The notes: generated by a model from the letters alone, not told the origin. A DNA stretch of 64,000 nucleotides from Croceibacterium atlanticum (GCF_001008165.2 NZ_CP011452.2:1984001-2048000), one strand, 5' to 3'. Positions 10,104 to 19,095 are shown, counted from the stretch's first letter. Made by a program: numbers and translations.

Positions 10104-10961
10104 TCAAAGCGCGCTTTCGTAAAGGGCGAGCAGGCGGCTCCACGCCTTTTCCGCCGGTTCTTCTGCGTAAACCGGGGAATCGACCACGGTCCAGCCATGA
10201 TCCCCGGCATAGACTTCGATCTCTGCCGGGCGGCCTGCTGCCTCCGCCGCTGCGCGCAAGGCATCCTTTTCGCCCGGTACGCGGGCATCGTCATTCTGGG
10301 CGATGGCGATCAGGAAGCTCGCCTGCGTGTCATCCAGAAGATTGATCGGGGCGGTATCATCATCGCCGACCAGACCTCCGCCATGGAAGCTGGCCCCCGC
10401 CTTCACGCGCGAAGGAACGGCAGCGGCGGTGCGCACCACGAAGGGGCCGCCCATGCAATATCCCTGCGTGCCGATACCGCGCGACGTATCGACCGCCTCC
10501 TGCCCATCCAGCCAGGCCACGGCAGCCTTCGCCGTTTCGGTCACCGCCTCATGCGTGTTTTCTTCACGCCAGGGGCCGACTTTCGCCATGCCGTCATTAT
10601 TGCGCCAATCCTCGAAATCTTCGAACTGTGGGGCCGGCGCGCTCTGATAATAAGGGTTGAGCACCAGAACCGAATAGCCTTCGCCCGCCAGGCGCCGGGC
10701 CATCATCTTGAAGGCATCGCGCAGCCCGGCAATATCCGGCCAGACTATGACCGCCGGATACGCCCCTTCCGCCGGATGGACGAAGAATGCGTCCATCGTG
10801 CCCAGCGGCGTGCTGAAGCTCACCATTTCTTCCGAAAGCGATCCTTCCGCCTTCGCACCATTCATCGGCGCGCAGGCGGCAAGGCCCGCAATCGCGCCAA
10901 AGGCCGTGAACTGACGACGATTGAGCCGCCCCATTCGAGCCAATTGCTGTTCGTCACACAT
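10104..10961 (-). CDS. exported dienelactone-hydrolase family protein
   Basis: A 285-residue alpha/beta hydrolase of the dienelactone hydrolase family. It has a twin-arginine-type N terminus (L-N-R-R-Q-F-T-A-F-G) and a hydrophobic stretch ending in L-A-A-C-A. A lipoprotein or Tat-exported form is likely. The nucleophile is the Cys of G-Y-C-M-G-G, with Asp in Q-N-D-D and His in A-G-D-H-G-W. The start at 10961 follows GAGGAGG; the longer frame from 11003 lacks such a site. It is coupled to the acetyltransferase gene. Confidence 0.85.
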   Translation of the reverse strand: MCDEQQLARMGRLNRRQFTAFGAIAGLAACAPMNGAKAEGSLSEEMVSFSTPLGTMDAFFVHPAEGAYPAVIVWPDIAGLRDAFKMMARRLAGEGYSVLVLNPYYQSAPAPQFEDFEDWRNNDGMAKVGPWREENTHEAVTETAKAAVAWLDGQEAVDTSRGIGTQGYCMGGPFVVRTAAAVPSRVKAGASFHGGGLVGDDDTAPINLLDDTQASFLIAIAQNDDARVPGEKDALRAAAEAAGRPAEIEVYAGDHGWTVVDSPVYAEEPAEKAWSRLLALYESAL

Positions 10962-11083
10962 GAAAGCCTCCTCGCTTCCCTTCCCGGATGACGAGGATAG
11001 CAAGGCATTTGGCCGCGTCCACTGACTCTTGGCAGCCTCCTGGCGGCGGGCACGGCCATTGCCGCGCGCGCCACCAATTCGCC

Positions 11084-12025
11084 TCAGGTCAGATCGTCAA
11101 GCTGGACCACCAGCCCTTCTTCCGCCGCCTTCATCGCATCGCGCCGCAATTGTTCGATCTTCAAACGGCCGGCGGGCGCTTCTTCATCGGGCAACGCGGC
11201 CATGATCTTTTCGTGCATCTCCTCGAAATCCGGGCCGTGTTCGGGATGGGTCAGGATCAGGCCCTTCTGTTCGGTCATGCCGGCCAGGATCTTTGTACCC
11301 ACCTCATAGGGATCCATGCCTTCTTCAAATGCCGTGCCGAACTGTTCCAGTTCCCCCTCCCGCGTCGGTGCGAAACCGCTATCCTTGAAACTGTCAGGCC
11401 GCTTGGTCGCGCTGGCCCAGGCATTGGTGCGGGTCAGCGCCGGGCAACACAGCGAACAGCCGATGCCATGCGGAGCAAGGTTGTAGCGCAGCGATTCGGT
11501 CAGCCCGCGCACGGCGAACTTGCTGGCCGTGTAGATACCCGCCTGCGGCCCCGGCAGGAAAGCCGCCATGCTGGCCACATTGACGACGTGGCGGCGCCCC
11601 TCGCTCGCCTTGATTTTCGGCAGGAAGGAAACCAGCCCGTTGACCACACCGCCGAAATTGACGCCCATGATCCAGTCGTAATCGTCATAGCTGGCCTCGT
11701 CCGTCGGACCGAAGACGGATACGCCGGCATTGTTCACCAGCACATGCACTTCGCCGAAATGGTCAACCACCTGCTGCGCCACTTCGGCGAAGCGTTCCCG
11801 GTCGGTAACATCCAGCTTCGCGAAGAGCGGCTGTTCATACCCTTTTTCGGCAAACCATTCGGCGGTGCGCGCCTTGTCGTCCTCGTTACGATAGCTGAGC
11901 GCCAGGCGCATTCCGGCATCGGCAAATGCCTGTGCCACGCCCAGTCCGATACCCGTCACCGCGCCCGTGATGAACGCCACGCGGCCTGCCCATTTGCCGT
12001 CCTGCAACCATTGTTTGTCGGCCAT
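11084..12025 (-). CDS. short-chain dehydrogenase resembling LigD/LigL C-alpha dehydrogenases
   Basis: A 313-residue classical SDR, longer than the usual 250. Cofactor motif T20-G-A-V-T-G-I-G27, N-N-A-G at 98-101, and catalytic Ser152, Tyr165, Lys169. The stretch F-G-P-T-D-E-A-S-Y-D-D-Y-D-W-I-M-G-V-N and the extended C-terminal helix resemble Sphingobium C-alpha dehydrogenases (LigD, LigL, LigN), which oxidise the benzylic alcohol of beta-aryl ether lignin dimers. It diverges from the SnoaL-like gene across a 74-bp gap holding two partial operator motifs. The LigD-type role is inference. Confidence 0.85.
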   Translation of the reverse strand: MADKQWLQDGKWAGRVAFITGAVTGIGLGVAQAFADAGMRLALSYRNEDDKARTAEWFAEKGYEQPLFAKLDVTDRERFAEVAQQVVDHFGEVHVLVNNAGVSVFGPTDEASYDDYDWIMGVNFGGVVNGLVSFLPKIKASEGRRHVVNVASMAAFLPGPQAGIYTASKFAVRGLTESLRYNLAPHGIGCSLCCPALTRTNAWASATKRPDSFKDSGFAPTREGELEQFGTAFEEGMDPYEVGTKILAGMTEQKGLILTHPEHGPDFEEMHEKIMAALPDEEAPAGRLKIEQLRRDAMKAAEEGLVVQLDDLT

Positions 12026-12055
12026 TTTTGCCAGTTTCCTCTCGCCAAAACATTC

Positions 12056-12078
12056 ACGATCGTTAGGAACGCATACAA
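12056..12078. promoter_or_regulatory. overlapping partial operator motifs
   Basis: The divergent gap holds ACGATCGTTAG (12056-12066), whose reverse complement CTAACGATCGT differs by one base from the core of the 22-bp palindrome at 19074. It also holds TCGTTAG-N5-CATACAA (12060-12078), with 11 of 14 arm positions matching the lig-type operator. Both are weaker than the sites they resemble. Confidence 0.4.
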
Positions 12079-12099
12079 AGAATTCAGGGAGAGTCGAAG

Positions 12100-12798
12100 A
12101 TGAGTGATGTCGAAAAACGCCTTGCCGCGCTCGAAAACCGGGTTGGAGAGCTGGAGGATATCAATGCTATCCGCCGTTTGCACTGGGCCTATGGCTATTA
12201 CATCGATTTCAACCGGCCGAACGAAGTGGCGGATTTGTTTGCGGAAGATGGCGTGGTCGTCTTCCTTTCCGGCGAATATGTCGGCCATGCTGGCGTAAAA
12301 CGTCTTTACGGAGACTGGATCGCCGGACGGTTCACCGGCGGCAAACCGGGGCCTGTCAACGGATTGCTGCTGGATCACTTCCAGATGCAGGACATCATCA
12401 CCGTCGCACCGGACCGGCAGACGGCAAAGGGCCGTTTCCGTGGCCTGCTGTTCGGCGGCTGGCATGACGATTTCCTGGAAGCCAAACCCGATTTCATGCC
12501 CCAGCAATTCATGGAAGCCGGCGTTTACGAAAATGACTATGTCCGGGAAAACGGCGTCTGGAAAATCCAGCGGCTGGATTACAAGATGCAGTGGCAGGGC
12601 AATTACGAAGAAGGCTGGGCCCACACGACCAGCCATCTCCAGCCTGCCGAAAAGCTCTATCCCGAAGATCCGGTCGGCCCCGACCGGCTGCTGCCGGCAG
12701 AAGAGATTCGCAAGACCTGGCCCTATCGCCATGACGTGCCGATGCATTTCGCCCATCCCAAGTTCGGCGCCATCCTGGCCGGACAGGAACAGGGCTGA
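12100..12798 (+). CDS. SnoaL-like / NTF2-fold protein
   Basis: A 232-residue protein with an N-terminal coiled coil (about 1-22, E-K-R-L-A-A-L-E-N-R-V) followed by an SnoaL-like cone fold: I-R-R-L-H-W-A-Y-G-Y-Y-I-D near 25-37, then L-F-A-E-D-G-V-V. The family includes small dehydratases, hydroxylases and isomerases in aromatic and polyketide metabolism. A C-terminal extension of about 60 residues is unusual. Divergent from the LigD-like SDR, so possibly co-regulated with it. Specific reaction not known. An intrinsic terminator follows. Confidence 0.8.
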   Translation: MSDVEKRLAALENRVGELEDINAIRRLHWAYGYYIDFNRPNEVADLFAEDGVVVFLSGEYVGHAGVKRLYGDWIAGRFTGGKPGPVNGLLLDHFQMQDIITVAPDRQTAKGRFRGLLFGGWHDDFLEAKPDFMPQQFMEAGVYENDYVRENGVWKIQRLDYKMQWQGNYEEGWAHTTSHLQPAEKLYPEDPVGPDRLLPAEEIRKTWPYRHDVPMHFAHPKFGAILAGQEQG

Positions 12799-12842
12799 CC
12801 AAAGGCTGTTTCTTCCGGCCAGCCAGATCAAGGCATGACGTG

Positions 12843-12890
12843 ACCACCTGCCCGCGGGACCCAGGCCCTGCGGACAGGTGGTTTTTTGTT
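12843..12890 (+). terminator. intrinsic terminator after SnoaL-like gene
   Basis: ACCACCTG (12843-12850) pairs with CAGGTGGT (12875-12882), the stem continuing with CCGC/GCGG after a mismatch, followed directly by a run of T. It separates the SnoaL-like gene from the TonB receptor. The rest of the gap to 13112 holds only upstream promoter sequence and a weak CATACA half-site near 12955. Confidence 0.85.
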
Positions 12891-13112
12891 GCGCCGCATT
12901 GACGGGCTGGCCTGCGCCATTCGGGATTGCCCGAAAATTCGTTTACGAGTGGATCATACACTCCCACATCGTTGTTACCCGTTTGCACTAATCGCAGAAT
13001 ACTGCGGCTCCGGACCCCATATTCATCTTTCAGAAATCCGCTGGTCGCGTATGCGGCGCCCGACTTTTCAACGCCCCGCCCGAGGGCGGTGCCAACAAGG
13101 GAGACGGGTCTG

Positions 13113-15536
13113 ATGCTTCAGATTAATACGGCCAGAGTGCGACGTTCACTCGCCGGAAGTATTTCACTTTTTGCCATCTGTGCCGCCAGCCCTGCCATCG
13201 CGCAGGACCAGCCGGTACAGGAACCTCAGGCGCAGCCTGCGAACGGCGTCGAAGAAATCGTCGTGACCGCGCAGTTCCGCGAACAGAACCTGCAGGACAC
13301 GCCTCTGGCCATCACCGCAGTGTCGAGCGACATGCTCGAAGCGCGCAGCCAGACCAATGTGGCCGAAGTTGCCGCACAGGCTCCGTCCGTGTCGCTGAAG
13401 CCGCAGGGCAGCTCCTATGGCCCCTCGATCGCTGCCAGCATCCGCGGTGTCGGCCAGTATGACTTCAACCCCGCTCTCGAACCGGGCGTGGGCCTTTATA
13501 TTGACGATGTCTATTATGCTACGCTGACCGGCTCGCTGTTCGACCTGCTCGATCTCGACCGTGTCGAAATCCTCCGCGGCCCGCAGGGCACGCTGGCTGG
13601 CCGTAACTCCATCGGCGGCGCGGTGAAGCTTTATTCCAAGCGTCCGACCGGTTCCAACACCGGCTATGTTTCCGCCACTTACGGTATCCGTGATCGGCTG
13701 GACCTGCGCGCCAGCGCCGATTTCGGCCTGACCGATACGCTGTCCACCCGCATTTCCGGCGTCTCCAAGTCGCAGGACGGCTATATCAAGCGCATGGATT
13801 TCGGCTGCGTCTATCCGGCGGGCGAAAGCGATGTGAACCCCGAAGGCGGCGTGACCGCCACCCTGCCCTACAATTCGGATTGCGTTTCCGCGCGTGAGGG
13901 CGAAGTCAATTTCGAAGCGGTGCGCGGCCAGCTGCGCTGGGAACCGACCAGCCGCCTCGATATCAATATCGCTGCCGACTACACGCATGACGATCGCAAC
14001 AATGGCGGTTCGGTGCTGGTGGAACGCAGGAACGCCGCAGGCGAAATCGCCAGCCCGTATTACCCCTATCCGGCAAATCCTTCCGCGCGGGTATTCGACA
14101 TCAATCCGTACGAAGCTGACGTTCCTTATGACAGCCGCTTCGTCTGCGGGCCATATTGCAACTTCGCCAATTACGCGATGCTGGCAGATAACGGGCAGCC
14201 GGCGCTTTCCGCCAATGGCCGCACGAAGTTCGAAGGCTGGGGCGTTTCGGGCCAGGTCGATTGGGACGTGACCGATTCCCTGCAGCTGGTTTCGATCAGC
14301 GCCTACCGCGAATATCGTTCGCAGTTCACCAATGACGATGCGGCATCGCCGCTTTCGCACAGCCTGGGCATCAGCGACCTTACCTTCTGGTCGTTCAGCC
14401 AGGAAGTCCGCCTGAACGGTATCGCGCTGGACGATCGGCTGGAATACACGGTCGGCGGGTTCTACATGGACCAGCGTTCGGTCTATGGCGCGCTGCAGTC
14501 GCTGCGTTATTCCGGTCTCGATCCCTTCATCCAGGACGATCCGGTGAATGCGGACACCAAGGCCGCCTTCGCGCATGTTTCCTGGAACCCGATCGATCCG
14601 CTGACGCTGACGGCCGGCATCCGCTATACCGACGAGCACAAGGACTACACCTATGTCCGCCGCACGCTGGATGGCGGTGTGCATCCGCAGCTTGGCGCGC
14701 TGGACGGCGTGACCGGTACGTATGACCACGACCGTGTCGATTACCGCCTGAACGCGATGTATGAGATCACGCCGGAAATCTCGGTCTATGGCCAGTGGTC
14801 GACCGGATTCAAGGGCGGCGGCATCAACCCGCGTCCGTTCTTTGCGCAGCAGGTGCTGTCCTTCGATCCGGAAACGCTCGAATCCTTCGAAGTCGGCTTC
14901 AAGAGCGACCTGTTCGACCGGATGATGCGCCTCAACCTGGCGGCGTTCTACAGCAACTACAACGGCATTCAGCTGGCGCTGAACAACTGCCCGCAGGCAG
15001 GTGCCGGCTTCGCCGTTCCCTGCTCGCTGCCGTCAAATGCCGGCGACGCGCATGTGAAGGGCTTCGAGGTGGAAACGTCGCTGCGTCCGGTGGACGGCTT
15101 CGTGATCGACGGCACGGTTAGCTATGTCGATTTCGATTATGTCGCGGATTCGCTGGAACCGGCGAGCGGCATCCAGCCGGACATGGTTTCGAACTACACG
15201 CCGAAATGGAAGTGGTCGATCGGCGCGCAGTATGAAGCGCTGCTGGGTTCTGCCGGATCCATCACGCCGCGTTTCGATGCCTCTTACCAGAGCGACATCT
15301 ACACCAACGCGATCAACGGCCCGACGAACAAGATCGACGATTATATCGTCGCCAATGCTCGTCTGACCTGGAAGAACGAGGACGAAGACCTGGAGCTCGG
15401 GGTGGAAGTGACCAACCTGTTCGACAAGTACTACTTCCAGTCCCTGTTCGACCTGACGCGTGCAGGCGCCGGTTTCGTGACCGGCCTGCCGGGCCGTCCG
15501 CGCGAATGGGCGGTTACCGCGAAGAAGAAATTCTGA
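13113..15536 (+). CDS. TonB-dependent outer-membrane receptor
   Basis: An 807-residue TonB-dependent receptor. A signal peptide ends at P-A-I-A-Q-D (about 31), then comes a short Gln/Pro-rich segment, a TonB-box-like E-E-I-V-V-T-A, the plug domain (S-I-R-G-V-G, E-I-L-R-G-P-Q-G-T-L-A-G-R-N-S) and a 22-strand barrel ending in a terminal Phe as needed for BAM insertion. The ATG at 13113 follows AAGGGAG; the longer frame from 12927 lacks a site. In sphingomonads such receptors often import aromatic compounds, and the context supports a lignin-type substrate, but the ligand is unknown. Confidence 0.93.
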   Translation: MLQINTARVRRSLAGSISLFAICAASPAIAQDQPVQEPQAQPANGVEEIVVTAQFREQNLQDTPLAITAVSSDMLEARSQTNVAEVAAQAPSVSLKPQGSSYGPSIAASIRGVGQYDFNPALEPGVGLYIDDVYYATLTGSLFDLLDLDRVEILRGPQGTLAGRNSIGGAVKLYSKRPTGSNTGYVSATYGIRDRLDLRASADFGLTDTLSTRISGVSKSQDGYIKRMDFGCVYPAGESDVNPEGGVTATLPYNSDCVSAREGEVNFEAVRGQLRWEPTSRLDINIAADYTHDDRNNGGSVLVERRNAAGEIASPYYPYPANPSARVFDINPYEADVPYDSRFVCGPYCNFANYAMLADNGQPALSANGRTKFEGWGVSGQVDWDVTDSLQLVSISAYREYRSQFTNDDAASPLSHSLGISDLTFWSFSQEVRLNGIALDDRLEYTVGGFYMDQRSVYGALQSLRYSGLDPFIQDDPVNADTKAAFAHVSWNPIDPLTLTAGIRYTDEHKDYTYVRRTLDGGVHPQLGALDGVTGTYDHDRVDYRLNAMYEITPEISVYGQWSTGFKGGGINPRPFFAQQVLSFDPETLESFEVGFKSDLFDRMMRLNLAAFYSNYNGIQLALNNCPQAGAGFAVPCSLPSNAGDAHVKGFEVETSLRPVDGFVIDGTVSYVDFDYVADSLEPASGIQPDMVSNYTPKWKWSIGAQYEALLGSAGSITPRFDASYQSDIYTNAINGPTNKIDDYIVANARLTWKNEDEDLELGVEVTNLFDKYYFQSLFDLTRAGAGFVTGLPGRPREWAVTAKKKF

Positions 15537-15560
15537 TCGCGTCACACGATTGGAAAAATG

Positions 15561-15592
15561 GAAAGGGCGGCCAATTGGCCGCCCTTTCTTTA
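15561..15592. terminator. bidirectional terminator
   Basis: A perfect palindrome, GAAAGGGCGGCCAA followed by TTGGCCGCCCTTTC (15561-15588), ends in a T-rich stretch and is preceded by A-rich sequence, so it works for the TonB receptor (+) and the MetE-like gene (-). Confidence 0.85.
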
Positions 15593-15615
15593 TGCTGTCT
15601 TGGCAAAGGGCAGGT

Positions 15616-16725
15616 TCAGCCCCAGACTTCTTCTGCCACTTCCACGCAGAGGCGTATCTTGTCCGCCTGCTGTTCCGTGGTCAGATCATTTCCGTGGACG
15701 GTGCTGGCAAAGCCGCATTGCGGGCTGAGGGCGAGCTGATCGAGATCGGCAAACTTGCTCGCTTCGTCGATCCGGCGCTTGATATCGTCCTTGCTTTCCA
15801 ACTGCCCCAGCTTGGTGGTGACGAGGCCGAGTACGACCGTCTTGCCCTTGGGCAGGAAACGCAGGGGCGCGAAATCGCCCGAGCGCGGATCGTCATATTC
15901 CAGGAAGAAGGCGTCAATATCCAGTTCGTTGAACATGATCTCCGCCACCGGCTCATAGCCGCCTTCGGCCGCCCATGAACTGCGGAAATTACCTCGGCAC
16001 AGATGGATCGCCTTGATCATGTCGGACGGGGCGGAACCGAAAGCATCATTGATCAGGGCCGCATATTGGCGCGGCGTTTCGTCGGGATCCATGCCCCGTG
16101 CGCGGGCATCGTCCCGGTGGCTCTCGTCGCAGAGATAGGCGAGATTGGTATCGTCCATCTGCAAATAGCGGCAACCGGCCTCCGCCAGACTATCCACTTC
16201 TGCACGGTAGGCCGCGGCGACATCGGCGTAGAATGCATCCATTTCGGGATAGACATCTTCCGGAATGCCCTGCCGGCCGGCGCGGAAATGCAGCATGGTC
16301 GGGCTGGGAATGGCGACCTTGGGTGTTTCGGTGGCGACGGAGGCCAGATATTCGTAATCGGCTTTCTGGATCGGCTTCACATGTTCGATCTTACCGGTGA
16401 CGACCATTTTCGGCGGCGCAAAATGCACATCCTTGCCGGTATCGTTCTTGAATGCCTTTTCAATACCGCCCTGTTCTTCGACACCCGATAGCTGAAGCAG
16501 GAAATCAGTATGGAAGAAGTAACGCCGGAACTCGCCATCGGTGATCGATTTGAGGCCGAGTCCTTCTTGCCATTTCACGAGTTCGGCAATCGCCTCGTCC
16601 TCGATCTGGCGCAGGGCCGCATAGTCGATATTACCTGCGGCGCGGTGTTCGCGCGCCTCCACCACGGAACGCGGTCGCAGGAATGAACCGACATGGTCGG
16701 CGCGCAAAGGCAGCTTGGTAGTCAT
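15616..16725 (-). CDS. MetE C-terminal-domain-like zinc methyltransferase (YxjG/YxjH type)
   Basis: A 369-residue stand-alone homologue of the catalytic half of cobalamin-independent methionine synthase. It has R-A-D-H-V-G-S-F-L-R-P at 8-18, I-T-D-G-E-F-R-R near 60-68, and Zn-ligand regions I-H-L-C-R-G-N and S-P-Q-C-G-F. The folate-binding N-terminal half of full MetE is missing. Family members move a methyl or alkyl group to a thiol such as homocysteine. It diverges from the PQQ dehydrogenase gene and may share its operator, so a link to methyl groups released from methoxyaromatics is plausible but unproven. Confidence 0.85.
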   Translation of the reverse strand: MTTKLPLRADHVGSFLRPRSVVEAREHRAAGNIDYAALRQIEDEAIAELVKWQEGLGLKSITDGEFRRYFFHTDFLLQLSGVEEQGGIEKAFKNDTGKDVHFAPPKMVVTGKIEHVKPIQKADYEYLASVATETPKVAIPSPTMLHFRAGRQGIPEDVYPEMDAFYADVAAAYRAEVDSLAEAGCRYLQMDDTNLAYLCDESHRDDARARGMDPDETPRQYAALINDAFGSAPSDMIKAIHLCRGNFRSSWAAEGGYEPVAEIMFNELDIDAFFLEYDDPRSGDFAPLRFLPKGKTVVLGLVTTKLGQLESKDDIKRRIDEASKFADLDQLALSPQCGFASTVHGNDLTTEQQADKIRLCVEVAEEVWG

Positions 16726-16888
16726 GGGAAATGTCCTGTCTTGGTAAAGAATTATCCAAGCCAGCGGTCATAACGCGGGCTCGCGCTCGACTGACGCCAA
16801 GAAGATACGCTCATCCCCCTGCCTTCCGCAACGGGCAATTGGGAGAGCGAGTGTGCAACAGCGGCGCTTGACCCAAAAGACTCTACAA

Positions 16889-16907
16889 TTGTAAGCATCA
16901 CATACGA
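16889..16907. promoter_or_regulatory. candidate operator upstream of the PQQ dehydrogenase
   Basis: TTGTAAG-CATCA-CATACGA matches the lig operator layout TTGTATG-N5-CATACAA at 12 of 14 arm positions with the same 5-bp spacer. It ends 21 bp before the PQQ dehydrogenase ATG, in the gap shared with the divergent MetE-like gene. Confidence 0.55.
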
Positions 16908-16928
16908 AAAGGTCCTTGGGAGGGGTCA

Positions 16929-19049
16929 ATGAAAAAGGCGGGGTTGATACTGGCCGGCGCACTCGCGCTGGGCCTGGCTGGCTGCAACGGGGACGCGCAA
17001 GGCTCCTCCAAGGACGGGGTGACCGGCGCCCTGATCACTGCAGCGGACGGCAAGGAATGGCTGACCTATGGCCGCGATTATTCCGAACAGAGATATTCCC
17101 CGCTGACCGGGATCGGCACCGGCAATGTCGCGGATCTCGGCCTGGCCTGGTTCGCGGATCTGGACACTGCGCGCGGCCAGGAAGCGACTCCGCTGGTCAT
17201 CGACGGCAAGATCTTCACCAGCACTGCGTGGAGCAAGGTGAAAGCCTATGATGCGCGCAGCGGCGAATTGCTGTGGGATTACGATCCCGAAGTGCCCGGC
17301 GAATGGGGCGCCTATGGCTGCTGCGACGTGGTCAATCGCGGGCTGGCCGCATGGGGGGACAAATTGTTCCTCGGCACGTTCGACGGGCGGCTGGTCGCGC
17401 TTGATCGCGATACGGGCGAAGTTGCCTGGTCCAGGGAAACGACCGACAGGACCAAGCCCTATACGATCACCGGCGCACCGCGCGTCATCGATGGCAAGGT
17501 GCTGATCGGCAATGGCGGCGCCGAATATGGCGTGCGCGGATATATTACCGCCTATGACGCAAACAGCGGGGATCAGCTCTGGCGCTTCTACACCGTGCCG
17601 GGCGATCCGCAGGAAGAAGCGGCTGAGCCGGACTATCTGGCGAAGGCCCGCGAAACCTGGAATGGCGAATTCTGGAAACTGGGCGGCGGCGGCACGGTTT
17701 GGGACGCCATGGCCTATGACCCGGATCTGGACCTGCTCTATATCGGCGTGGGCAACGGATCGCCGTGGAACCAGTCCTATCGCTCTCCGGGCGGGGGCGA
17801 CAATCTCTATCTGTCATCCATCGTCGCGCTGAAGCCGGAAACCGGCGAATATGTCTGGCATTACCAGACGACGCCCGGCGAAACCTGGGACTTCACCGCC
17901 ACGCAGCATATCATGCTGGCCGATCTCGAAATGGATGGGCAGCAGCGCAAGGTGCTGATGCAGGCGCCGAAGAACGGCTATTTCTATGTCATCGACCGCG
18001 AGACGGGCGAACTGATTTCCGCCAATAATTACGTGCCGCAGAACTGGACCACCGGGATCGACATGGCCACCGGCCGCCCGATCGAAAATCCGGAGGCACG
18101 CTATGACAAGACCGGCAAGCCATTCGTTTCCATGCCGGGCGCCGGGGGCGGACATAGCTGGCACCCGATGGCCTTCAATCCGGTAGAAGGGCTGGTCTAT
18201 ATCCCGGCGATAGAGGCCGGCTTCCCCTATGTCCCGGAAAAGGACTGGAAACCGGACACGGCGCGGGGCTTCAACGTGGGCGTGGACATGGGCGCGGGGG
18301 CCATGCCGCCCGATGCCGCCATTCGCCAGGCAACCGCGGATTCCACCAAGGGCGCACTGATCGCCTGGGACCCGGTGAAACAGGAAGAACGCTGGCGCGT
18401 GCAATATCCGGGGCCGTGGAATGGCGGTTTGCTGGCGACGGCTGGCGGATTGCTGTTCCAGGGGACGGCAGCCGGCAATTTCGTCGCCTATGACGCGCAT
18501 GACGGGAAGGAATTATGGTCCTTCCCCGCGCAGACCGGGATCGTTGCCCCGCCCATCACCTATGAACTGGATGGCGAACAATATGTTGCCGTCCTTGCCG
18601 GATGGGGCGGCATCTGGACCCTGGCGCCGGGCGGCATCCTGTCCGAACGATCGGGTCCGGTGCGCAATATTTCCCGCCTGCTGGTGTTCAAGCTGGGCGC
18701 GAATGGCGAATTGCCGCCCGCCCCGCCGCTGGACCGTATGCCGCTCGACCCGCCGCCCTTCCGCGGCACGAAGGAACAGGTGACTTTGGGCGGATATAAT
18801 TACGGCCGCTATTGCGGGCAGTGCCATGGCGACGCGGCGATCGGTTCCACCGTGCTGCCCGATCTGCGGCGCAGCGCGGTGCTCGACAATGCCGACAGCT
18901 GGCAGATGATCGTCCATGACGGCGCGCTGGCGGATAACGGCATGGCCAGTTTCGCCCCCTCGATCGGCAAGGAGAAGATCGAGGCGATCCGCCAATATGT
19001 CATCTTCCGCGCGAACGAGGACAAGAAACTGGGCGGTCTGGGCAGCTAG
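16929..19049 (+). CDS. PQQ-dependent quinohemoprotein alcohol dehydrogenase
   Basis: A 706-residue type II quinohemoprotein dehydrogenase. The N terminus is a signal with a lipobox-like L-A-G-C (Cys19), suggesting membrane anchoring on the periplasmic side. An eight-bladed PQQ propeller follows, with the vicinal Cys131-Cys132 pair and G-D-x-W-type repeats (W-D-P, D-F-T-A). The C terminus is a cytochrome c domain with C-G-Q-C-H (629-633) and a probable axial Met at 672. Such enzymes oxidise primary alcohols to aldehydes and pass electrons to the respiratory chain. GGGAGGGG precedes the ATG. An ALDH follows downstream, fitting an alcohol-aldehyde-acid sequence. Confidence 0.93.
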   Translation: MKKAGLILAGALALGLAGCNGDAQGSSKDGVTGALITAADGKEWLTYGRDYSEQRYSPLTGIGTGNVADLGLAWFADLDTARGQEATPLVIDGKIFTSTAWSKVKAYDARSGELLWDYDPEVPGEWGAYGCCDVVNRGLAAWGDKLFLGTFDGRLVALDRDTGEVAWSRETTDRTKPYTITGAPRVIDGKVLIGNGGAEYGVRGYITAYDANSGDQLWRFYTVPGDPQEEAAEPDYLAKARETWNGEFWKLGGGGTVWDAMAYDPDLDLLYIGVGNGSPWNQSYRSPGGGDNLYLSSIVALKPETGEYVWHYQTTPGETWDFTATQHIMLADLEMDGQQRKVLMQAPKNGYFYVIDRETGELISANNYVPQNWTTGIDMATGRPIENPEARYDKTGKPFVSMPGAGGGHSWHPMAFNPVEGLVYIPAIEAGFPYVPEKDWKPDTARGFNVGVDMGAGAMPPDAAIRQATADSTKGALIAWDPVKQEERWRVQYPGPWNGGLLATAGGLLFQGTAAGNFVAYDAHDGKELWSFPAQTGIVAPPITYELDGEQYVAVLAGWGGIWTLAPGGILSERSGPVRNISRLLVFKLGANGELPPAPPLDRMPLDPPPFRGTKEQVTLGGYNYGRYCGQCHGDAAIGSTVLPDLRRSAVLDNADSWQMIVHDGALADNGMASFAPSIGKEKIEAIRQYVIFRANEDKKLGGLGS

Positions 19050-19073
19050 AACCACTCGACATGCGCGACCAGC

Positions 19074-19095
19074 AATTCTAACGACCGTTAGAATT
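19074..19095. promoter_or_regulatory. perfect 22-bp palindrome, candidate operator of the ALDH operon
   Basis: AATTCTAACG and CGTTAGAATT are perfect inverted arms around a 2-bp centre, 93 bp upstream of the ALDH start. Size and symmetry suit a TetR-type dimer operator; the family is inference. It probably controls the six-gene operon 19189-25163. Confidence 0.7.

Noticed and set aside
13164-14729. 521-codon minus-strand open frame
   Set aside because: Antisense to the TonB receptor, a shadow caused by high GC; no ribosome site or domain.
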